A DNA stretch of 64,000 nucleotides from Moritella dasanensis ArB 0140 (GCF_000276805.1 NZ_AKXQ01000004.1:124001-188000), one strand, 5' to 3'. Shown: positions 9,067 through 19,687, counted from the first letter of the stretch. Translations and numbers: made by a program. Notes: generated from the letters alone by a model not told the origin.

Positions 9067-10779
9067 TTAGCTTGCTAGCTTGTCACGTAAGCCTTTAAAT
9101 TCAGGCATTAACGAAACAAGATGTTTGCTGTATTCATGCTGTGGATTAGTAAATAATTCTTCAGTAGGCGCGACTTCAAGTAGCTTACCTTTTTGCATTA
9201 CGCCCACACGGTCACTGATTTGACGAATAACCGGTAAATCATGACTGATGAATAACATCGTTAGATTAAGTTCGTCTTGTAAATCTTTAAGTAGGTTAAG
9301 AATCTGCGCCTGTACTGATACATCAAGTGCTGATGTTGGTTCATCACAAATTAATAAACGTGGACGAGTTGCCAATGCGCGAGCAATCGAAATACGTTGA
9401 CGTTGACCACCAGAAAATTCATGCGGATATTTAACGCCAGCCATTCTGCCTAGGCCAACATGATCAAGTAGATCGTGTACGATTTGACGAATTTCAGTTT
9501 CAGACGAGGCCAATTTATGGAAACGAATCGGTTCTGAAATAATGTCATACACTTTCATTCTTGGATTCATCGATGTGTATGGATTTTGGAATACCATTTG
9601 CATCTGACGACGAATAGGACGACGTTCTTTTTCTGATTTCAATGCAGTTAAATCAATACCTTCAAAGGTGATTTTACCTTCGTTTGGTGCATACAGACCG
9701 GCGATAATACGGGCGATGGTTGATTTACCTGAACCTGACTCACCTACTAGACCGAAGGTTTCACCTTCATTGATCTCGAAGCTTACTTTGTTTGACGCTT
9801 GTACGTATTCACGTTTGCTTTCAAAGAATGAATCTTTAGTCACAAAGCGCAGGCTTACATCGTCAACACTTAATAGAGGGCCGGTGAATTCACGTTGATC
9901 TTCGCTCTGACCTAACCAATGGTTTTTAATATCGATTTGCTTCATTTCTACCGCTTCTTCGATGTAGCTAACCAGCGGGAAACGATCTAGTTTGATATCT
10001 GAACGCGGTACGGCAGAAATAAGACTACGTGTATAGTCATGGTCAGGGTCGCTAAGCACTTGCTTCGTTGGACCAAATTCAACAAGGTCACCACGGTACA
10101 TTACCGCGATTTTATCGGTCACGTTGGATACTACGCCCATATCATGAGTCACTAGCATACAGCCAACGTTTTTCTTGATACATAGGTCGCGGATCAGCGT
10201 TAGAATTTGATCTTGAATTGATACGTCAAGTGCAGTGGTTGGTTCATCTGCAATGATTAAATCGGGTTCACAAGACAGGGCGATGGCGATAACCACACGT
10301 TGTCTCATACCACCAGAAAACTGGTGAGGATATTGTTTAATACGTAATTCAGGTTCTGGAATACCCACTTGCTCCATCAAGCTAAGTGAACGGCTAACCG
10401 CTTCTTTTTTGCTTACATTTAAATTAGCAAGGATGGTTTCCGTCATTTGCTGTTCGATAGTGAACAGTGGATTTAACGATGTCATTGGATCTTGGAAGAT
10501 AAAGCCGATTTTAGAGCCACGAACTGAACGCATCTCTTGCGGTGTTAAACCTGATATTTTTTGACCTTCGAGGAATACTTCACCACTTGCGATCACACCT
10601 GGAGGGCTTAATAGATCAATAATGGCATTACCCACAGTTGATTTACCTGCACCAGATTCGCCAACTACACCAACGATTTCACCGCGTTCGATAGAAAAAG
10701 ACAATGATTTCACTGCTGCGTGAACACCATGTCGAGACGGATATTCGATGCGAAGATTTTTTACTTCTAATAAAGACAT
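9067..10779 (-). CDS. Fused double ATP-binding subunit of the peptide ABC transporter (DppD-DppF type)
   Basis: One polypeptide carries both ATPase domains that dipeptide systems usually encode separately, as in YejF and GsiA. Domain 1 (about 1-265) has Walker [10 protein letters not shown], signature FSGGMRQRV and Walker B IIADEPT. Domain 2 (about 300-570) has [19 protein letters not shown] and ICDEPT, and ends in the oligopeptide-transporter C-terminal pattern. I chose ATG at 10779 because AAGGG sits eight bases upstream and the protein then begins directly with the ABC strand [13 protein letters not shown]; an upstream in-frame start at 10857 adds 26 unsupported residues. It is the first gene of the operon, ahead of the binding protein. 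Confidence 0.93.
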   Translation of the reverse strand: MSLLEVKNLRIEYPSRHGVHAAVKSLSFSIERGEIVGVVGESGAGKSTVGNAIIDLLSPPGVIASGEVFLEGQKISGLTPQEMRSVRGSKIGFIFQDPMTSLNPLFTIEQQMTETILANLNVSKKEAVSRSLSLMEQVGIPEPELRIKQYPHQFSGGMRQRVVIAIALSCEPDLIIADEPTTALDVSIQDQILTLIRDLCIKKNVGCMLVTHDMGVVSNVTDKIAVMYRGDLVEFGPTKQVLSDPDHDYTRSLISAVPRSDIKLDRFPLVSYIEEAVEMKQIDIKNHWLGQSEDQREFTGPLLSVDDVSLRFVTKDSFFESKREYVQASNKVSFEINEGETFGLVGESGSGKSTIARIIAGLYAPNEGKITFEGIDLTALKSEKERRPIRRQMQMVFQNPYTSMNPRMKVYDIISEPIRFHKLASSETEIRQIVHDLLDHVGLGRMAGVKYPHEFSGGQRQRISIARALATRPRLLICDEPTSALDVSVQAQILNLLKDLQDELNLTMLFISHDLPVIRQISDRVGVMQKGKLLEVAPTEELFTNPQHEYSKHLVSLMPEFKGLRDKLAS

Positions 10780-11049
10780 TACCAGACCCTTATAACTCGA
10801 TGATTCTACATCCAGTCTGAAAAATTGATTCCATTCATTATCAGCAGTATATGTCACTGATATGTTACGTGAGTATTAATCTGACAAATAAACTGCGATA
10901 AAGCAACATAAAAGGTATGAAAATCTATATTCTGCAAGTTTTTTGCACTATGAAGCAGGTTATCTACAGTTTATTTAGATTTATCAAAAATATTTAAGCG
11001 AAAAAACAGAGGTTTTTTACGTAAAATTAACCAATAGGTAATATATTAA

Positions 11050-11928
11050 CTATTTAGTAACACCCTTGCTTAGCGCTTGATAAATCCAGTTCATAACCGG
11101 TCCACTGGCTTGATCTCGACGTTTAACAACGCCCATTTCAATTAATAATGGGTCAGTAATGTGGGCAGTTGATAATTCTACTAAGGCACCTTCATACCAG
11201 TGTATATTAGCGACGTGTTCAGGCACTAATGCCCAGCCGATTCCTCTAATAACTAGCTCCGTGATGTAATAATAACTGTCAATGTGCCAATGATTAGGAG
11301 AAATAGCTTTCGCTTCTGTCATGCCCATTCGATCGCGAATGACTAATTCTCGAAATTGATTCAACTGCTCTATTTTAGGAGCCGGGATCTTAGCCAGAGG
11401 ATGCTCGGGGGCTACAATCAAGGTTTGACTGAATTTACCAATCGACATGAACTCCAACGAATCTAATAGTGTTTTTAAGTGAAACAAAATACCAATGTCG
11501 GCTTTTTTCTCATCGACCCATTTACCTATGTCGGCTTGTGAACCACTGATGATATTGATTTTAAGTAATGGATATTTATTGGCTATATCACTAAATAAAT
11601 GTTGAAACGCCATAAGAGGTGCTGCTTCATCCATTGCGATAGTCAGTGATATTTCTTCACCGCCTGATACTGTCAATGCGCGAGACTGCAGGCGTTGGCA
11701 TTGTTGTAAAACAGCTTCAGCTTCGGCATACATATCTTCACCAGCTAGCGTCAGTACCGGTAGTCGAGCACTGCGATCAAATAAGGTGATATCGAGATCC
11801 GCTTCTAAATTGGCGATAGCGGTGCTGACGCGTGATTGTGCTTTACCCAAATGACGTGCTGCGGCAGAGAAAGAACCGAGTTTTACCGCGGTGACGAATG
11901 CTTCTAATTGATCGACAGTCCAGTTCAC
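11050..11928 (-). CDS. LysR-family transcriptional regulator
   Basis: DNA-binding regulator of 292 residues. The N-terminal winged helix-turn-helix occupies about residues 1-60 (LEAFVTAVKLGSFSAAARHL, then QSRVSTAIANLEADL), and a periplasmic-binding-like effector domain follows (90-290). It lies upstream of, and on the same strand as, the peptide ABC operon, with 270 bp between, and diverges from the MATE gene. Control of either neighbour is plausible; divergent orientation makes the MATE exporter a fair candidate. The effector is unknown. Confidence 0.9.
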   Translation of the reverse strand: MNWTVDQLEAFVTAVKLGSFSAAARHLGKAQSRVSTAIANLEADLDITLFDRSARLPVLTLAGEDMYAEAEAVLQQCQRLQSRALTVSGGEEISLTIAMDEAAPLMAFQHLFSDIANKYPLLKINIISGSQADIGKWVDEKKADIGILFHLKTLLDSLEFMSIGKFSQTLIVAPEHPLAKIPAPKIEQLNQFRELVIRDRMGMTEAKAISPNHWHIDSYYYITELVIRGIGWALVPEHVANIHWYEGALVELSTAHITDPLLIEMGVVKRRDQASGPVMNWIYQALSKGVTK

Positions 11929-12086
11929 TTTATTTCTCGCTTATCTATCGTTCTATTTAAGGCAGTCAGCTAGGCAGTAAATGCATCCACCTATCTGTTA
12001 TTCGGATGGATGCTAACTTTCATCATTATCAAAAACAAGCATAATCCATTAAATAAATAACTATTCAATATTAACTAGAGGTTTTT

Positions 12087-13493
12087 GTGAGTTCATCGCA
12101 GTTACAAGTAGATCCATTAACGCAAAACATGCGTGACGTAGCATCCGATGCTCAGATAAAACGTTATTTTTGGCGTTATGCGATCCCGTCTATTGCAGCC
12201 ATGTTAGTCAGTGGTCTTTATCAAATTATAGATGGTATTTTTGTTGGTCATTATGTTGGGGTTGAAGGGCTTGCGGGGATCAATATGGCGTGGCCGATCA
12301 CCTTTGTGGTCTCTGGATTAGGGATCATGATTGGTATGGGCGGTGGCAGTCTTATTTCGATAAAACGGGGTGAAGACGACAAGGCTTCAGCGCAGCAAGC
12401 ATTGAATACAAGTTTTGTGTTAATGACGGTATTAGCCGTATTTTCCGCCGCTGCTTTATTATTATGGGGCGCGGACTTACTGCGGGTTCAAGGTGGCGAT
12501 GGGATCACTTTTACGCTTGGTCTAGATTACGTTAATGTCTTTGCTTTCGGTACTATTGCCACCATTATGGCCGCTGCTATTCCGATGTTAGCGCGCAATG
12601 ATGAAAGTCCTAAGGTGGCGACGGCGTTAATGATCCTTGGCGCGTTATTAAATATTGTGCTCGATTATGTGTTTATTGTTTTGTGGCAGTGGCAACTTGA
12701 AGGCGCTGCGTTGGCGACCATTATTGCCCAGTCGGTGGTTGCGGTTCTCGGTATTATTTACTTTTTGTCTCAGTACTCAAGTTTAAAATTAGACAAGAGT
12801 TTAGTTAAAGTTAACCCGCTTATGGCAACTCGAATTATTAGCTTAGGAGCCTCATCGTTAGTCATGTATTTGTATACCAGTTTTGTGTTTGCGCTGCATA
12901 ACCGTTTATTCATGCAGTACGGCACGTCTGTGACGGTGGGCGCGTTTGCTATTGTCGGTTATATCATGACGGTTTATTACTTGATCGCAGAAGGCATTGC
13001 AGAAGGCATGCAACCACCGGTGAGTTATTATTTTGGTGCGCAACAGTTTGAAAATATCAAAAAGATGCTGTTCATGTCGATAAAAGTCACGGTTATTACC
13101 GGTATTGGTTTTATCATCGTTTTAAATGTGTTGCCAAATCTGATGATCAGTTTATTCACCAGTGACGATTTCACCAGTGAGAGTACCACGCTAATTTCAG
13201 AAGCTAAAAATGGTATTCATTTACATTTATTCGCGATGTTTTTAGATGGCATGATTGTACTGGCATCGGTGTATTTCATGGCGATAGGCAAGGGCGCAAA
13301 AGCATTAGCAATATCGGTGGGTAATATGCTCATTCAACTGCCGTTTTTATATTTCTTACCGCAGTGGTTTGGGGTTAATGGTATATGGTTAGCCTTACCT
13401 TTATCTAATATCGTGTTGTTTGTGATTGTCGCCCCCGTGGTTTGGCACGACATAAAACAACGAGAAAGGGCACTTGCTAATAGTCCTTGTTGA
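12087..13493 (+). CDS. MATE-family multidrug/sodium or proton antiporter
   Basis: Inner-membrane efflux protein of 468 residues with 12 predicted spans in two repeated halves. Each half starts with the MATE pattern: YAIPSIAAMLVSGLYQIIDG near residue 32 and a matching helix near 250. The start is GTG at 12087, five bases behind AGAGG. Family members export cationic drugs, dyes or metabolites in exchange for sodium or protons; the substrate cannot be predicted. It is a single gene divergent from the LysR regulator. Confidence 0.9.
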   Translation: MSSSQLQVDPLTQNMRDVASDAQIKRYFWRYAIPSIAAMLVSGLYQIIDGIFVGHYVGVEGLAGINMAWPITFVVSGLGIMIGMGGGSLISIKRGEDDKASAQQALNTSFVLMTVLAVFSAAALLLWGADLLRVQGGDGITFTLGLDYVNVFAFGTIATIMAAAIPMLARNDESPKVATALMILGALLNIVLDYVFIVLWQWQLEGAALATIIAQSVVAVLGIIYFLSQYSSLKLDKSLVKVNPLMATRIISLGASSLVMYLYTSFVFALHNRLFMQYGTSVTVGAFAIVGYIMTVYYLIAEGIAEGMQPPVSYYFGAQQFENIKKMLFMSIKVTVITGIGFIIVLNVLPNLMISLFTSDDFTSESTTLISEAKNGIHLHLFAMFLDGMIVLASVYFMAIGKGAKALAISVGNMLIQLPFLYFLPQWFGVNGIWLALPLSNIVLFVIVAPVVWHDIKQRERALANSPC

Positions 13494-13515
13494 TAGCCCT
13501 TGTGCTTAGCTCTGG

Positions 13516-14499
13516 TTAATAGCCCTTGTTAGCCGTTTTAGTGAGCCGACCTTGTTTATTTAAACTATAACAATCAAGATCGTTGGCTAAAAAAAGATTA
13601 TTGCTATAAACAGTACGCGCTTCGTTTTCGATATCAAAAATTGAAGGGCTGCTGTGTATTGAATTTTGGTAGCGTGGACTAAAGTGAGTCAATACTAAGT
13701 TATCTAGACCGATATTATGAGCAAACTGAGCCACCAGTTTGGCGTAGCTATGTTGTGGGCCTGCCCCCACTTTAATAGCGATATCTTCGGTATAGGTGGC
13801 TTCATGTACCAGCACGTTGGCTGTTTTAGCGGCTTGAGTCAGCAGTGTTGGATCATCGTTATCACCCGAGACGATGATCTTACGCGGATTGTGCAGCGGT
13901 AATAAGTAATCTTGCGCATAAACAATGCGGCCGTCATCAAGTTGTACATTTAAGCCTTGTTGCAACTCGCCCCACAGCTTGCCACGCGCGACCTTATGCT
14001 GCGCTAATTTGTCCGTATCGAGCTTATTACTTAAGCGGTTTTCATTAAAGCTATAGGCAAAAGCAGGTACGCGATGGGATAGCTCAATGGCTTCGACATC
14101 AAACTCAATCGCTAAATCTTCCAGTGAACAAATATCATCATCAATAGGCTTATATTTGAGTTCATAGCTTAAATGCAGGTCGGTCGCTGTTTGCATTACC
14201 TCTATGAAGGTTTGAATGGCGGTTGGCCCTACAATCCACAGAGGCTCGGTTCTACCAGACATTGCCGCACTGGCGAGTAATCCAGGTAAACCATAACAAT
14301 GATCGCCATGCACATGCGTAATAAAGATGGCTTGTAAGCGTGCTAACGACAGTTTGGTATGCAGCAATTGGTGTTGCGTACCTTCACCACAATCAACTAA
14401 GCACCATTGCTTAGAATTAGCTCGGCGAATCGCTAAACCAGATACATTACGATTTTTGGTCGGCATACCTGCAGAGGTGCCTAAAAATACTATTTCCAT
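13516..14499 (-). CDS. rnz: Ribonuclease Z (tRNA 3'-processing endonuclease)
   Basis: Zinc metallo-beta-lactamase-fold nuclease that removes 3' trailers from tRNA precursors, and in species with encoded CCA may act as RNase BN. The 327-residue protein opens with MEIVFLGTSAGMPTKNRN, the short-form RNase Z signature. Metal ligands are seen in THVHGDH (His62, His64, Asp66, His67) and in SGDNDDPTL and LTHFSPRY near the C-terminus. Length agrees with the bacterial short form. It converges on the MATE gene with only 22 bp between the stop codons. Confidence 0.93.
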   Translation of the reverse strand: MEIVFLGTSAGMPTKNRNVSGLAIRRANSKQWCLVDCGEGTQHQLLHTKLSLARLQAIFITHVHGDHCYGLPGLLASAAMSGRTEPLWIVGPTAIQTFIEVMQTATDLHLSYELKYKPIDDDICSLEDLAIEFDVEAIELSHRVPAFAYSFNENRLSNKLDTDKLAQHKVARGKLWGELQQGLNVQLDDGRIVYAQDYLLPLHNPRKIIVSGDNDDPTLLTQAAKTANVLVHEATYTEDIAIKVGAGPQHSYAKLVAQFAHNIGLDNLVLTHFSPRYQNSIHSSPSIFDIENEARTVYSNNLFLANDLDCYSLNKQGRLTKTANKGY

Positions 14500-14768
14500 A
14501 ATGAGCTTCTTTTTTATTATCTAAGTCGTTGTGAGTTATTAAACATGTGTCATGTAGAACGTCATGGCGTCGTTATTTGTGTACTGCTCTTTAGTTGAAT
14601 AAGAATTGATTTAAAATAGTTATGGATATAAACAGAATTAATTATCGCTTCAGTGGTCTAGTACCTTAGTCACACCTTGGTTACTCAGAGTTACCAACAT
14701 ACTTATTAGGTGATTAAGTCGTGTTTAACATAGCGACTTTTCCATAGGTTGTAAATAAGGGAAATATA

Positions 14769-15560
14769 GTGAAAATTACCACCGTCCAAATGGATGTGAA
14801 TTATAAGAATAAAACGGCAAATATAGAAACTGTGCGAAAGCTACTTAATGAAGCGGATTCATTAGGAGAGGTTGTGTTGTTACCTGAGCTTTTTAGTACC
14901 GGATATTTGTTTAATGATCCAAGTGAGATCCACGCACTCTCTGAATCGTTAGACGATAGTCAGACATTACGGGATCTACAGGCAATAGCTACGCTGCATG
15001 ATGTAGTGATTGTTGCTGGTATTGCAGAAAAAGCAGGGGACTGTTTTTATAATACCGCTGTGTTGGTCGATAAACATGGATTGAAAGACAAATATCGAAA
15101 AATTGCACTGACAAATGTGGATAAACAGTATTTTTCACGTGGTCGTGACATAGTTACGTTCGAGCATTTAGGTGTAACATTTGGTTTAGCTATTTGTTTT
15201 GATTTATGGTTTCCTGAGATCATAAGATTGTATGCAGAAAAAGGTGTTGATGTACTGTTGCACCCAGCGAATTTTGGTGGCGAACAAAGTTTGCATATTG
15301 CCCGTGCTCGCGCTATCGAAAACAGCATGTTTGTCTTTACTTGTAATCGTATTGGTCGTGAAGATACGAGGGCAATAAGCGGAAGTTATTGTGGCAAAAG
15401 CCAAGCTATTTCACCTACAGGTGTACCGTTAATGCTGTGCAGTTCTGGTGCCGAAGTGCAAACGCTCACTATCGACGTTGATGCAGGAAAAGACAAAAAA
15501 GTAATTGGTGTTAATCTGTTCGATGAAATGACCGAAATTACGAATGAGATAATTGGCTAG
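14769..15560 (+). CDS. Carbon-nitrogen hydrolase (nitrilase superfamily amidase)
   Basis: Cytoplasmic amidohydrolase of 263 residues. The nitrilase catalytic triad is complete: Glu40 in LLPELFSTG, Lys111 in YRKIAL and Cys143 in AICFDLWFPE. GTG at 14769 is seven bases behind AAGGG. Close-looking relatives include omega-amidase (YafV-type) and other small aliphatic amidases, but the exact amide is not evident. It is a lone gene between divergent rnz and convergent add. Confidence 0.87.
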   Translation: MKITTVQMDVNYKNKTANIETVRKLLNEADSLGEVVLLPELFSTGYLFNDPSEIHALSESLDDSQTLRDLQAIATLHDVVIVAGIAEKAGDCFYNTAVLVDKHGLKDKYRKIALTNVDKQYFSRGRDIVTFEHLGVTFGLAICFDLWFPEIIRLYAEKGVDVLLHPANFGGEQSLHIARARAIENSMFVFTCNRIGREDTRAISGSYCGKSQAISPTGVPLMLCSSGAEVQTLTIDVDAGKDKKVIGVNLFDEMTEITNEIIG

Positions 15561-15616
15561 AGCATGAATAAGATTTAGATTTAAGGCTGAGATTAAAAAT
15601 TAAAACCTGAAATTGT

Positions 15617-15664
15617 AAGGCGGGTGTGAAATTGATTTATTGTGAATATTTCAACACCCGCCTT
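15617..15664. terminator. Long hairpin between convergent amidase and add genes
   Basis: AAGGCGGGTGT (15617-15627) pairs perfectly with 15654-15664, and the stem continues with GAAAT/ATTTC after one bulge. There is no clear T-run on either side, so it may be a weak bidirectional terminator or an RNA-end stabiliser. Confidence 0.55.
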
Positions 15665-15681
15665 GTGATTAAACGTCGCTA

Positions 15682-16677
15682 TTATTCAGAAAACGTCGAT
15701 AAATGCTGTTTTACTTCGTCAGAGGCGAATGCATGTTCAATGCTGATGTTGTAAATATTGAAGTAGTCTTCACGGCTTAAGTTAAACTCTTCCATCACTT
15801 TACGTACTTCATCTGTCATTGTGGTATTTGACACGGTACGGTTATCGGTATTAATGGTGATTTGAATACCATCTTGATAGAAAGCTTTAACTGGGTGGCT
15901 CGCTAAATTATCAACTGCTTTTGTTTGCACATTACTGCTTGGGCAAGTTTCTAAGGCAATATTTTGCGCTTTAACCAGCTCGTATGCACCTTCATGGCCT
16001 GTAATATGAATACCGTGACCAACACGTTCAGCACCTAATAATGACACTGCATCAAATACATTTTGACCGACGCCTTGCTCACCTGCATGAATGGTTACAC
16101 GGTAACCTTTTTCAATCGCGTATTGTGCGTAAGGTACAAACTGCTCGCAGAAACCTGGTGCTTCACCACCGGCTAGATCGAAAGCTACAATACCGTCGTT
16201 TAAGTATTTCGCCGCAGTATCAAGTACTTCTTTAATTCTATCTTTTGGCATGTGACGCAAGATAGATAAAATGTAGTTACCTTTGATGTCATACATCGCT
16301 TCGGCACGTTTCATCCCAGCAACAACACTATCAAATACCTGCTCTAGGGTTAGACCTTGTTCAAGGTGGAGCATTGGACCAAAACGTACTTCGAGGTATT
16401 TGACGTTTTCTTGTGCTGCATCTTCAAATAATTCAAAAGAAATGCGTTCGATACCAGCGGCTGTTTGCATGACTGATAATGGTAAGTCAAAACGCTGTAA
16501 GTACTCACCAAGATCGGTACATGTCTCTGGTGCGATCATCAAGGTTCTGATTTCTTCAATGTCATTACTTGGCAGGGTAATGTTTTGTTCTGCAGCAAGT
16601 GCAATGATTGTTTCTGGGCGAACACTGCCGTCTAGGTGGCAATGTAAGTCAATCTTTGGTAAGTCAAAGTAATTCAT
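15682..16677 (-). CDS. add: Adenosine deaminase
   Basis: Converts adenosine and deoxyadenosine to inosine forms plus ammonia in purine salvage. The 331-residue TIM-barrel enzyme has zinc ligands in [11 protein letters not shown] (His12, His14), the HAGE motif, VGHGIHI, and [12 protein letters not shown] with the catalytic aspartate. Length and motif order match bacterial Add. It is a single gene; the start ATG follows an AAGGTAGAGACTC ribosome region. Confidence 0.95.
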   Translation of the reverse strand: MNYFDLPKIDLHCHLDGSVRPETIIALAAEQNITLPSNDIEEIRTLMIAPETCTDLGEYLQRFDLPLSVMQTAAGIERISFELFEDAAQENVKYLEVRFGPMLHLEQGLTLEQVFDSVVAGMKRAEAMYDIKGNYILSILRHMPKDRIKEVLDTAAKYLNDGIVAFDLAGGEAPGFCEQFVPYAQYAIEKGYRVTIHAGEQGVGQNVFDAVSLLGAERVGHGIHITGHEGAYELVKAQNIALETCPSSNVQTKAVDNLASHPVKAFYQDGIQITINTDNRTVSNTTMTDEVRKVMEEFNLSREDYFNIYNISIEHAFASDEVKQHLSTFSE

Positions 16678-16904
16678 GAGTCTCTACCTTTATATATTAT
16701 TTTAGGTTTTAAAGTTACAGACTTCATAATCAAGAGTTTAAGGATCTTGGTAGAAACTCCCAAACCATATTATTGGGATTATACGAAGTGATTTTACGGG
16801 AGTAGTTTAACAGGCTGTTTTCAACACTGCAATTGGAGATGCTATCCTCAGAAATGCCCCTTCGATACTCTCAATGTTGATATTATTTATTGATTCTTGA
16901 TAGG

Positions 16905-16974
16905 CATTAATTAGGAATAGTTTAGTATTAATTAGAAATGGCTTAGTATTAGTTAGGAATAGCTTAGTGTTAAT
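16905..16974. repeat. Imperfect 21-bp tandem repeat upstream of an unrecognised gene
   Basis: Copies TTAGTATTAATTAGAAATGG(C) at 16922-16942 and TTAGTATTAGTTAGGAATAG(C) at 16943-16963 are flanked by partial copies on both sides (about 16905-16921 and 16964-16974). The array ends 20 bp before the ATG of the next gene. It is the main feature of the 16678-16993 gap, which otherwise holds nothing I recognise. Confidence 0.7.
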
Positions 16975-16993
16975 GAAGGCATAGGATTTTAAG

Positions 16994-17749
16994 ATGAAGA
17001 TTCAAATATCGGCAAGTAATGCGCTGTGTAAGTGGATGAAACTTGATTTAGATAGAATAACCAGTATCGACGGTAAACGTATTGGCACCCAAACGATTAC
17101 GACAGATGCTGAAACGCTTGCTTGGCAATGTCATGTAATAAAAAACCACAACAATGATAGAAACGGCACCGTTATTGCGGTTGAAGCCCGTAGCCGATAT
17201 GTCATTATTCTTCCTGATCTAGCGCCACCAACTCAAGCTGAATTTGAAGAGCTTTTTTTAGGGCGGCTATTTATTGAAGTGGCTAATTTAATGCTACATA
17301 GTAGGGCGATTGAAGAATCGGTTGCTGACATAGTAGCGTCTGAATTTACAACACAGGATAAGGAATTTTGTTGGTTTAAAAATACCGACTTGAGTGTTAA
17401 TGGTCATGTTATCGATGCCGAATCTTGGATCCGTCAAAGCAGTGACAATAATGACGTAACGGCTTATAACGATGATGAAGCATATGGTTTGTCTATGCAC
17501 ATTAATGAAATGCGCAAAGGTATTGCTAAAGAAGGGCGTAATAGCCGCTTTGTGCCGGTCGAACGTTTACTTGAAGATGCTTTATTTCGTTTTGCCAAAG
17601 GTTTAGCCCAAAACAGTTATCCTGACACACCTAATGGCCACTTTCCCAGCCCTTATCCAAAACCGATTGCAGTTAATAAACAAGTACCGAAAGTGATACC
17701 TGATAACGTGGTTTGTTTAACAAGCTTTCGTAAACAAAAATTGCAGTAA
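16994..17749 (+). CDS. Unrecognised protein, possibly with a DUF6933-like N-terminus
   Basis: A 251-residue cytoplasmic protein without signal peptide or membrane span. The first 100 residues (MKIQISASNALCKWMKLDLD, a WQCHVI strand, then TVIAVEARSRYVIILPDLAP) have the strand-helix-strand order I associate with DUF6933-type proteins, but this is a weak match by eye. A mixed charged middle follows with HINEMRKGIAKEGRNS, and the C-terminus ends VCLTSFRKQKLQ. The start ATG is behind AGGCATAGGATTTTAAG. It stands alone, divergent from add and convergent with the DMT gene. I cannot assign a function. Confidence 0.7.
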   Translation: MKIQISASNALCKWMKLDLDRITSIDGKRIGTQTITTDAETLAWQCHVIKNHNNDRNGTVIAVEARSRYVIILPDLAPPTQAEFEELFLGRLFIEVANLMLHSRAIEESVADIVASEFTTQDKEFCWFKNTDLSVNGHVIDAESWIRQSSDNNDVTAYNDDEAYGLSMHINEMRKGIAKEGRNSRFVPVERLLEDALFRFAKGLAQNSYPDTPNGHFPSPYPKPIAVNKQVPKVIPDNVVCLTSFRKQKLQ

Positions 17750-17771
17750 TATAACGTCGACCAGTTACCAG

Positions 17772-18629
17772 CTAGACTTTTATCGTGGCTGGTTTATCTT
17801 TCATATTAGCAATCAAGGCTCCGATTAAAATCAACGCCAGTGCAATAACTATGTTAACAGACCAAGCGTTAAAACCTGCAATAGCCAAGATGATAGAAGA
17901 GATGAGCGGTGTGCTAAAACTCAATGACGCTAACAATTGTTGATTGCCTTTTTTTAAGGCAACGTCCCATAAATAAAAAGCGCCGCCGACCGGCCCTAAT
18001 CCGAGTAATAATATCCCGCCCCATTCCGATAGGCTAAAATTCCAATGACTGGTTTCAAATTGCCAATGCGCGCTCAATGCCAATAGAGCAACTGCCGCAG
18101 ATAACCAAGCGATATCTTCAACTTCGTTGTCTGATGTAGACAAAAACCATGAATAGCAGCCCCAAATAATGGCGCAGATAGCCGCAAGCAAATAACCAAT
18201 ACGATATTCGCTATTTAATGTTAAATCACCATTGCCCACAATAATGAAGGCGATGCCGATAAAGCCTAAGCTGCCGCCGATGAGTGCTCTGAATCGACTT
18301 TGTTTGTTCGCCACTAGTGTGGCTAATAATAATGGCCACAGATAGACAATCAAGCTGACCTCGATAACGGGGGCGAATTTAAGCGCCATGAAATAACAGA
18401 AGTGGAAACCAAACAGTCCAATTATGCCAAGCAGCCACTGTGTTAGGGTTAACGATGGTTTGGTAAATATGGGTTTTTTAATCGCAATTCGTTTGATAAC
18501 GATAATGACTGCGGAAATAGAAAAACAAAGTGAGAGCAATTGAAATGCAGGGATATTAGCCGTTATTGTGCCTAACAGCGCTAAAGTGCCCCACAATCCA
18601 ATTGCCATAAAACCGTATAGTGTAGCCAT
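17772..18629 (-). CDS. DMT/EamA-family transporter (metabolite exporter)
   Basis: Inner-membrane protein of 285 residues with ten predicted spans in two EamA repeats, of the drug/metabolite transporter superfamily. I chose ATG at 18629, behind CAGGATAATAACA, because the protein then begins inside the first span (MATLYGFMAIGLWGTLALLG); the upstream in-frame start at 18683 adds a short charged stretch. Relatives such as YddG export amino acids. The AraC gene immediately upstream on the same strand probably controls it. Confidence 0.85.
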   Translation of the reverse strand: MATLYGFMAIGLWGTLALLGTITANIPAFQLLSLCFSISAVIIVIKRIAIKKPIFTKPSLTLTQWLLGIIGLFGFHFCYFMALKFAPVIEVSLIVYLWPLLLATLVANKQSRFRALIGGSLGFIGIAFIIVGNGDLTLNSEYRIGYLLAAICAIIWGCYSWFLSTSDNEVEDIAWLSAAVALLALSAHWQFETSHWNFSLSEWGGILLLGLGPVGGAFYLWDVALKKGNQQLLASLSFSTPLISSIILAIAGFNAWSVNIVIALALILIGALIANMKDKPATIKV

Positions 18630-18743
18630 TGTTATTATCCTGAAGTCATATTTAAAACCGTATAATAAGGCTTGAATAAACACGTTAGTTTGCTGAAAGG
18701 ACGATTTTATTGGCTGAAACGCTGCTTGTTTATAGCTGGCTAA

Positions 18744-19451
18744 CTAATAGCTGAATGCTTTGGGAGATTGACCAAAATAACGCGAAAAACGTCGACTAAA
18801 GGCCGATAGGTCTTGGTAGCCGATTTGCTCTGCGACAATGCGAATTGGCAGGTCGGTATGAGCGAGCAGCGCTGAAGCCTTTTCCATACGCAGTTGGGTG
18901 ATATATTGATGTGTAGTCATGCCCATACTTTGTTTGAACAATTTTTTGTATTGGCTTGTGCTTAAGCACGCAATGTCAGCTAACTGCTCAATGCTAAATA
19001 GTATGCTGAGATCTTGTTTAATAAAGTGAATAACCTCCGCTATTCGAGAGTCGATGCGTTCATGGCATGTTTGTTGAGCAAGGAGTTGATAGAACAATTC
19101 AAACGCAGTCGATTCAAGCTGTTTATTGACTTGATGTGCCAGCTGTTTGTCGATGAATTGTATATAAGCAAGCAGGGGTGGGTTAATCGAGAACTTTTCA
19201 ATCTTTGATGCGGTAATATTATCTGGAAGAATTACCATATCAACCACAATAAAACGGGCGGCGTCATCTGCCCGAAAGTCATGTTGCTGCCCTGCTTTAA
19301 TGATCACGCAATCACCAATACTTACTTTACCTGTGTAATCGCCAACCTTAATATCAATTGCGCCATGTAAGGGTAATACCAGCTGGTGGAACTCATGATA
19401 ATGACTGCGTATTTGGCTTGTATAAGTACGAATTGAAAGGTTGTTATGCAT
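18744..19451 (-). CDS. AraC-family transcriptional regulator with cupin sensor
   Basis: A 235-residue regulator. Residues 1-125 form a cupin-like effector domain (HYHEFHQLVLPLHG, then CVIIKAGQQHDFRADD). Residues 135-235 hold two helix-turn-helix units: IEQLADIACLSTSQYKKLFK and IRIVAEQIGYQDLSAFSRRF, followed by the family end FGQSPKAFSY. It is transcribed towards the DMT exporter 114 bp away, so this looks like a regulator-exporter pair. Confidence 0.9.
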   Translation of the reverse strand: MHNNLSIRTYTSQIRSHYHEFHQLVLPLHGAIDIKVGDYTGKVSIGDCVIIKAGQQHDFRADDAARFIVVDMVILPDNITASKIEKFSINPPLLAYIQFIDKQLAHQVNKQLESTAFELFYQLLAQQTCHERIDSRIAEVIHFIKQDLSILFSIEQLADIACLSTSQYKKLFKQSMGMTTHQYITQLRMEKASALLAHTDLPIRIVAEQIGYQDLSAFSRRFSRYFGQSPKAFSY

Positions 19452-19564
19452 GTTTATCGCTTATCCTTAGCAATTGACGGTCGGTCATATCTTAAAGGGT
19501 AAGAGTTTATTTTAAAACGATATTAATAATAAAGTATGACTTTAATATTAATAAAGGGGTCAAA

Positions 19565-19687
19565 ATGAAGAACACTATCTTAGCAGCAACTATTTTCTCT
19601 TCATTTCTATCTGTCCTTATAAATACTGGTGGTTCAGTATCTTATGCTGCTCTTCAAGCAGAAGGGCAAGAGTTATCTCTGCGATGA
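19565..19687 (+). CDS. Possible 40-residue secreted peptide or truncated paralogue
   Basis: A short frame starts with ATG five bases behind a strong AAGGGG ribosome site and encodes a signal-peptide-like MKNTILAATIFSSFLSVLIN, then a likely cut near SYA|AL and a mature tail of only about 12 residues. Its start closely resembles that of the lipoprotein at 20006 (MKKTILAAAI), and the DNA around both ATGs is alike, so it may be a decayed duplicate or a real small peptide. It lacks a lipobox cysteine. No family is recognised. Confidence 0.4.
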   Translation: MKNTILAATIFSSFLSVLINTGGSVSYAALQAEGQELSLR

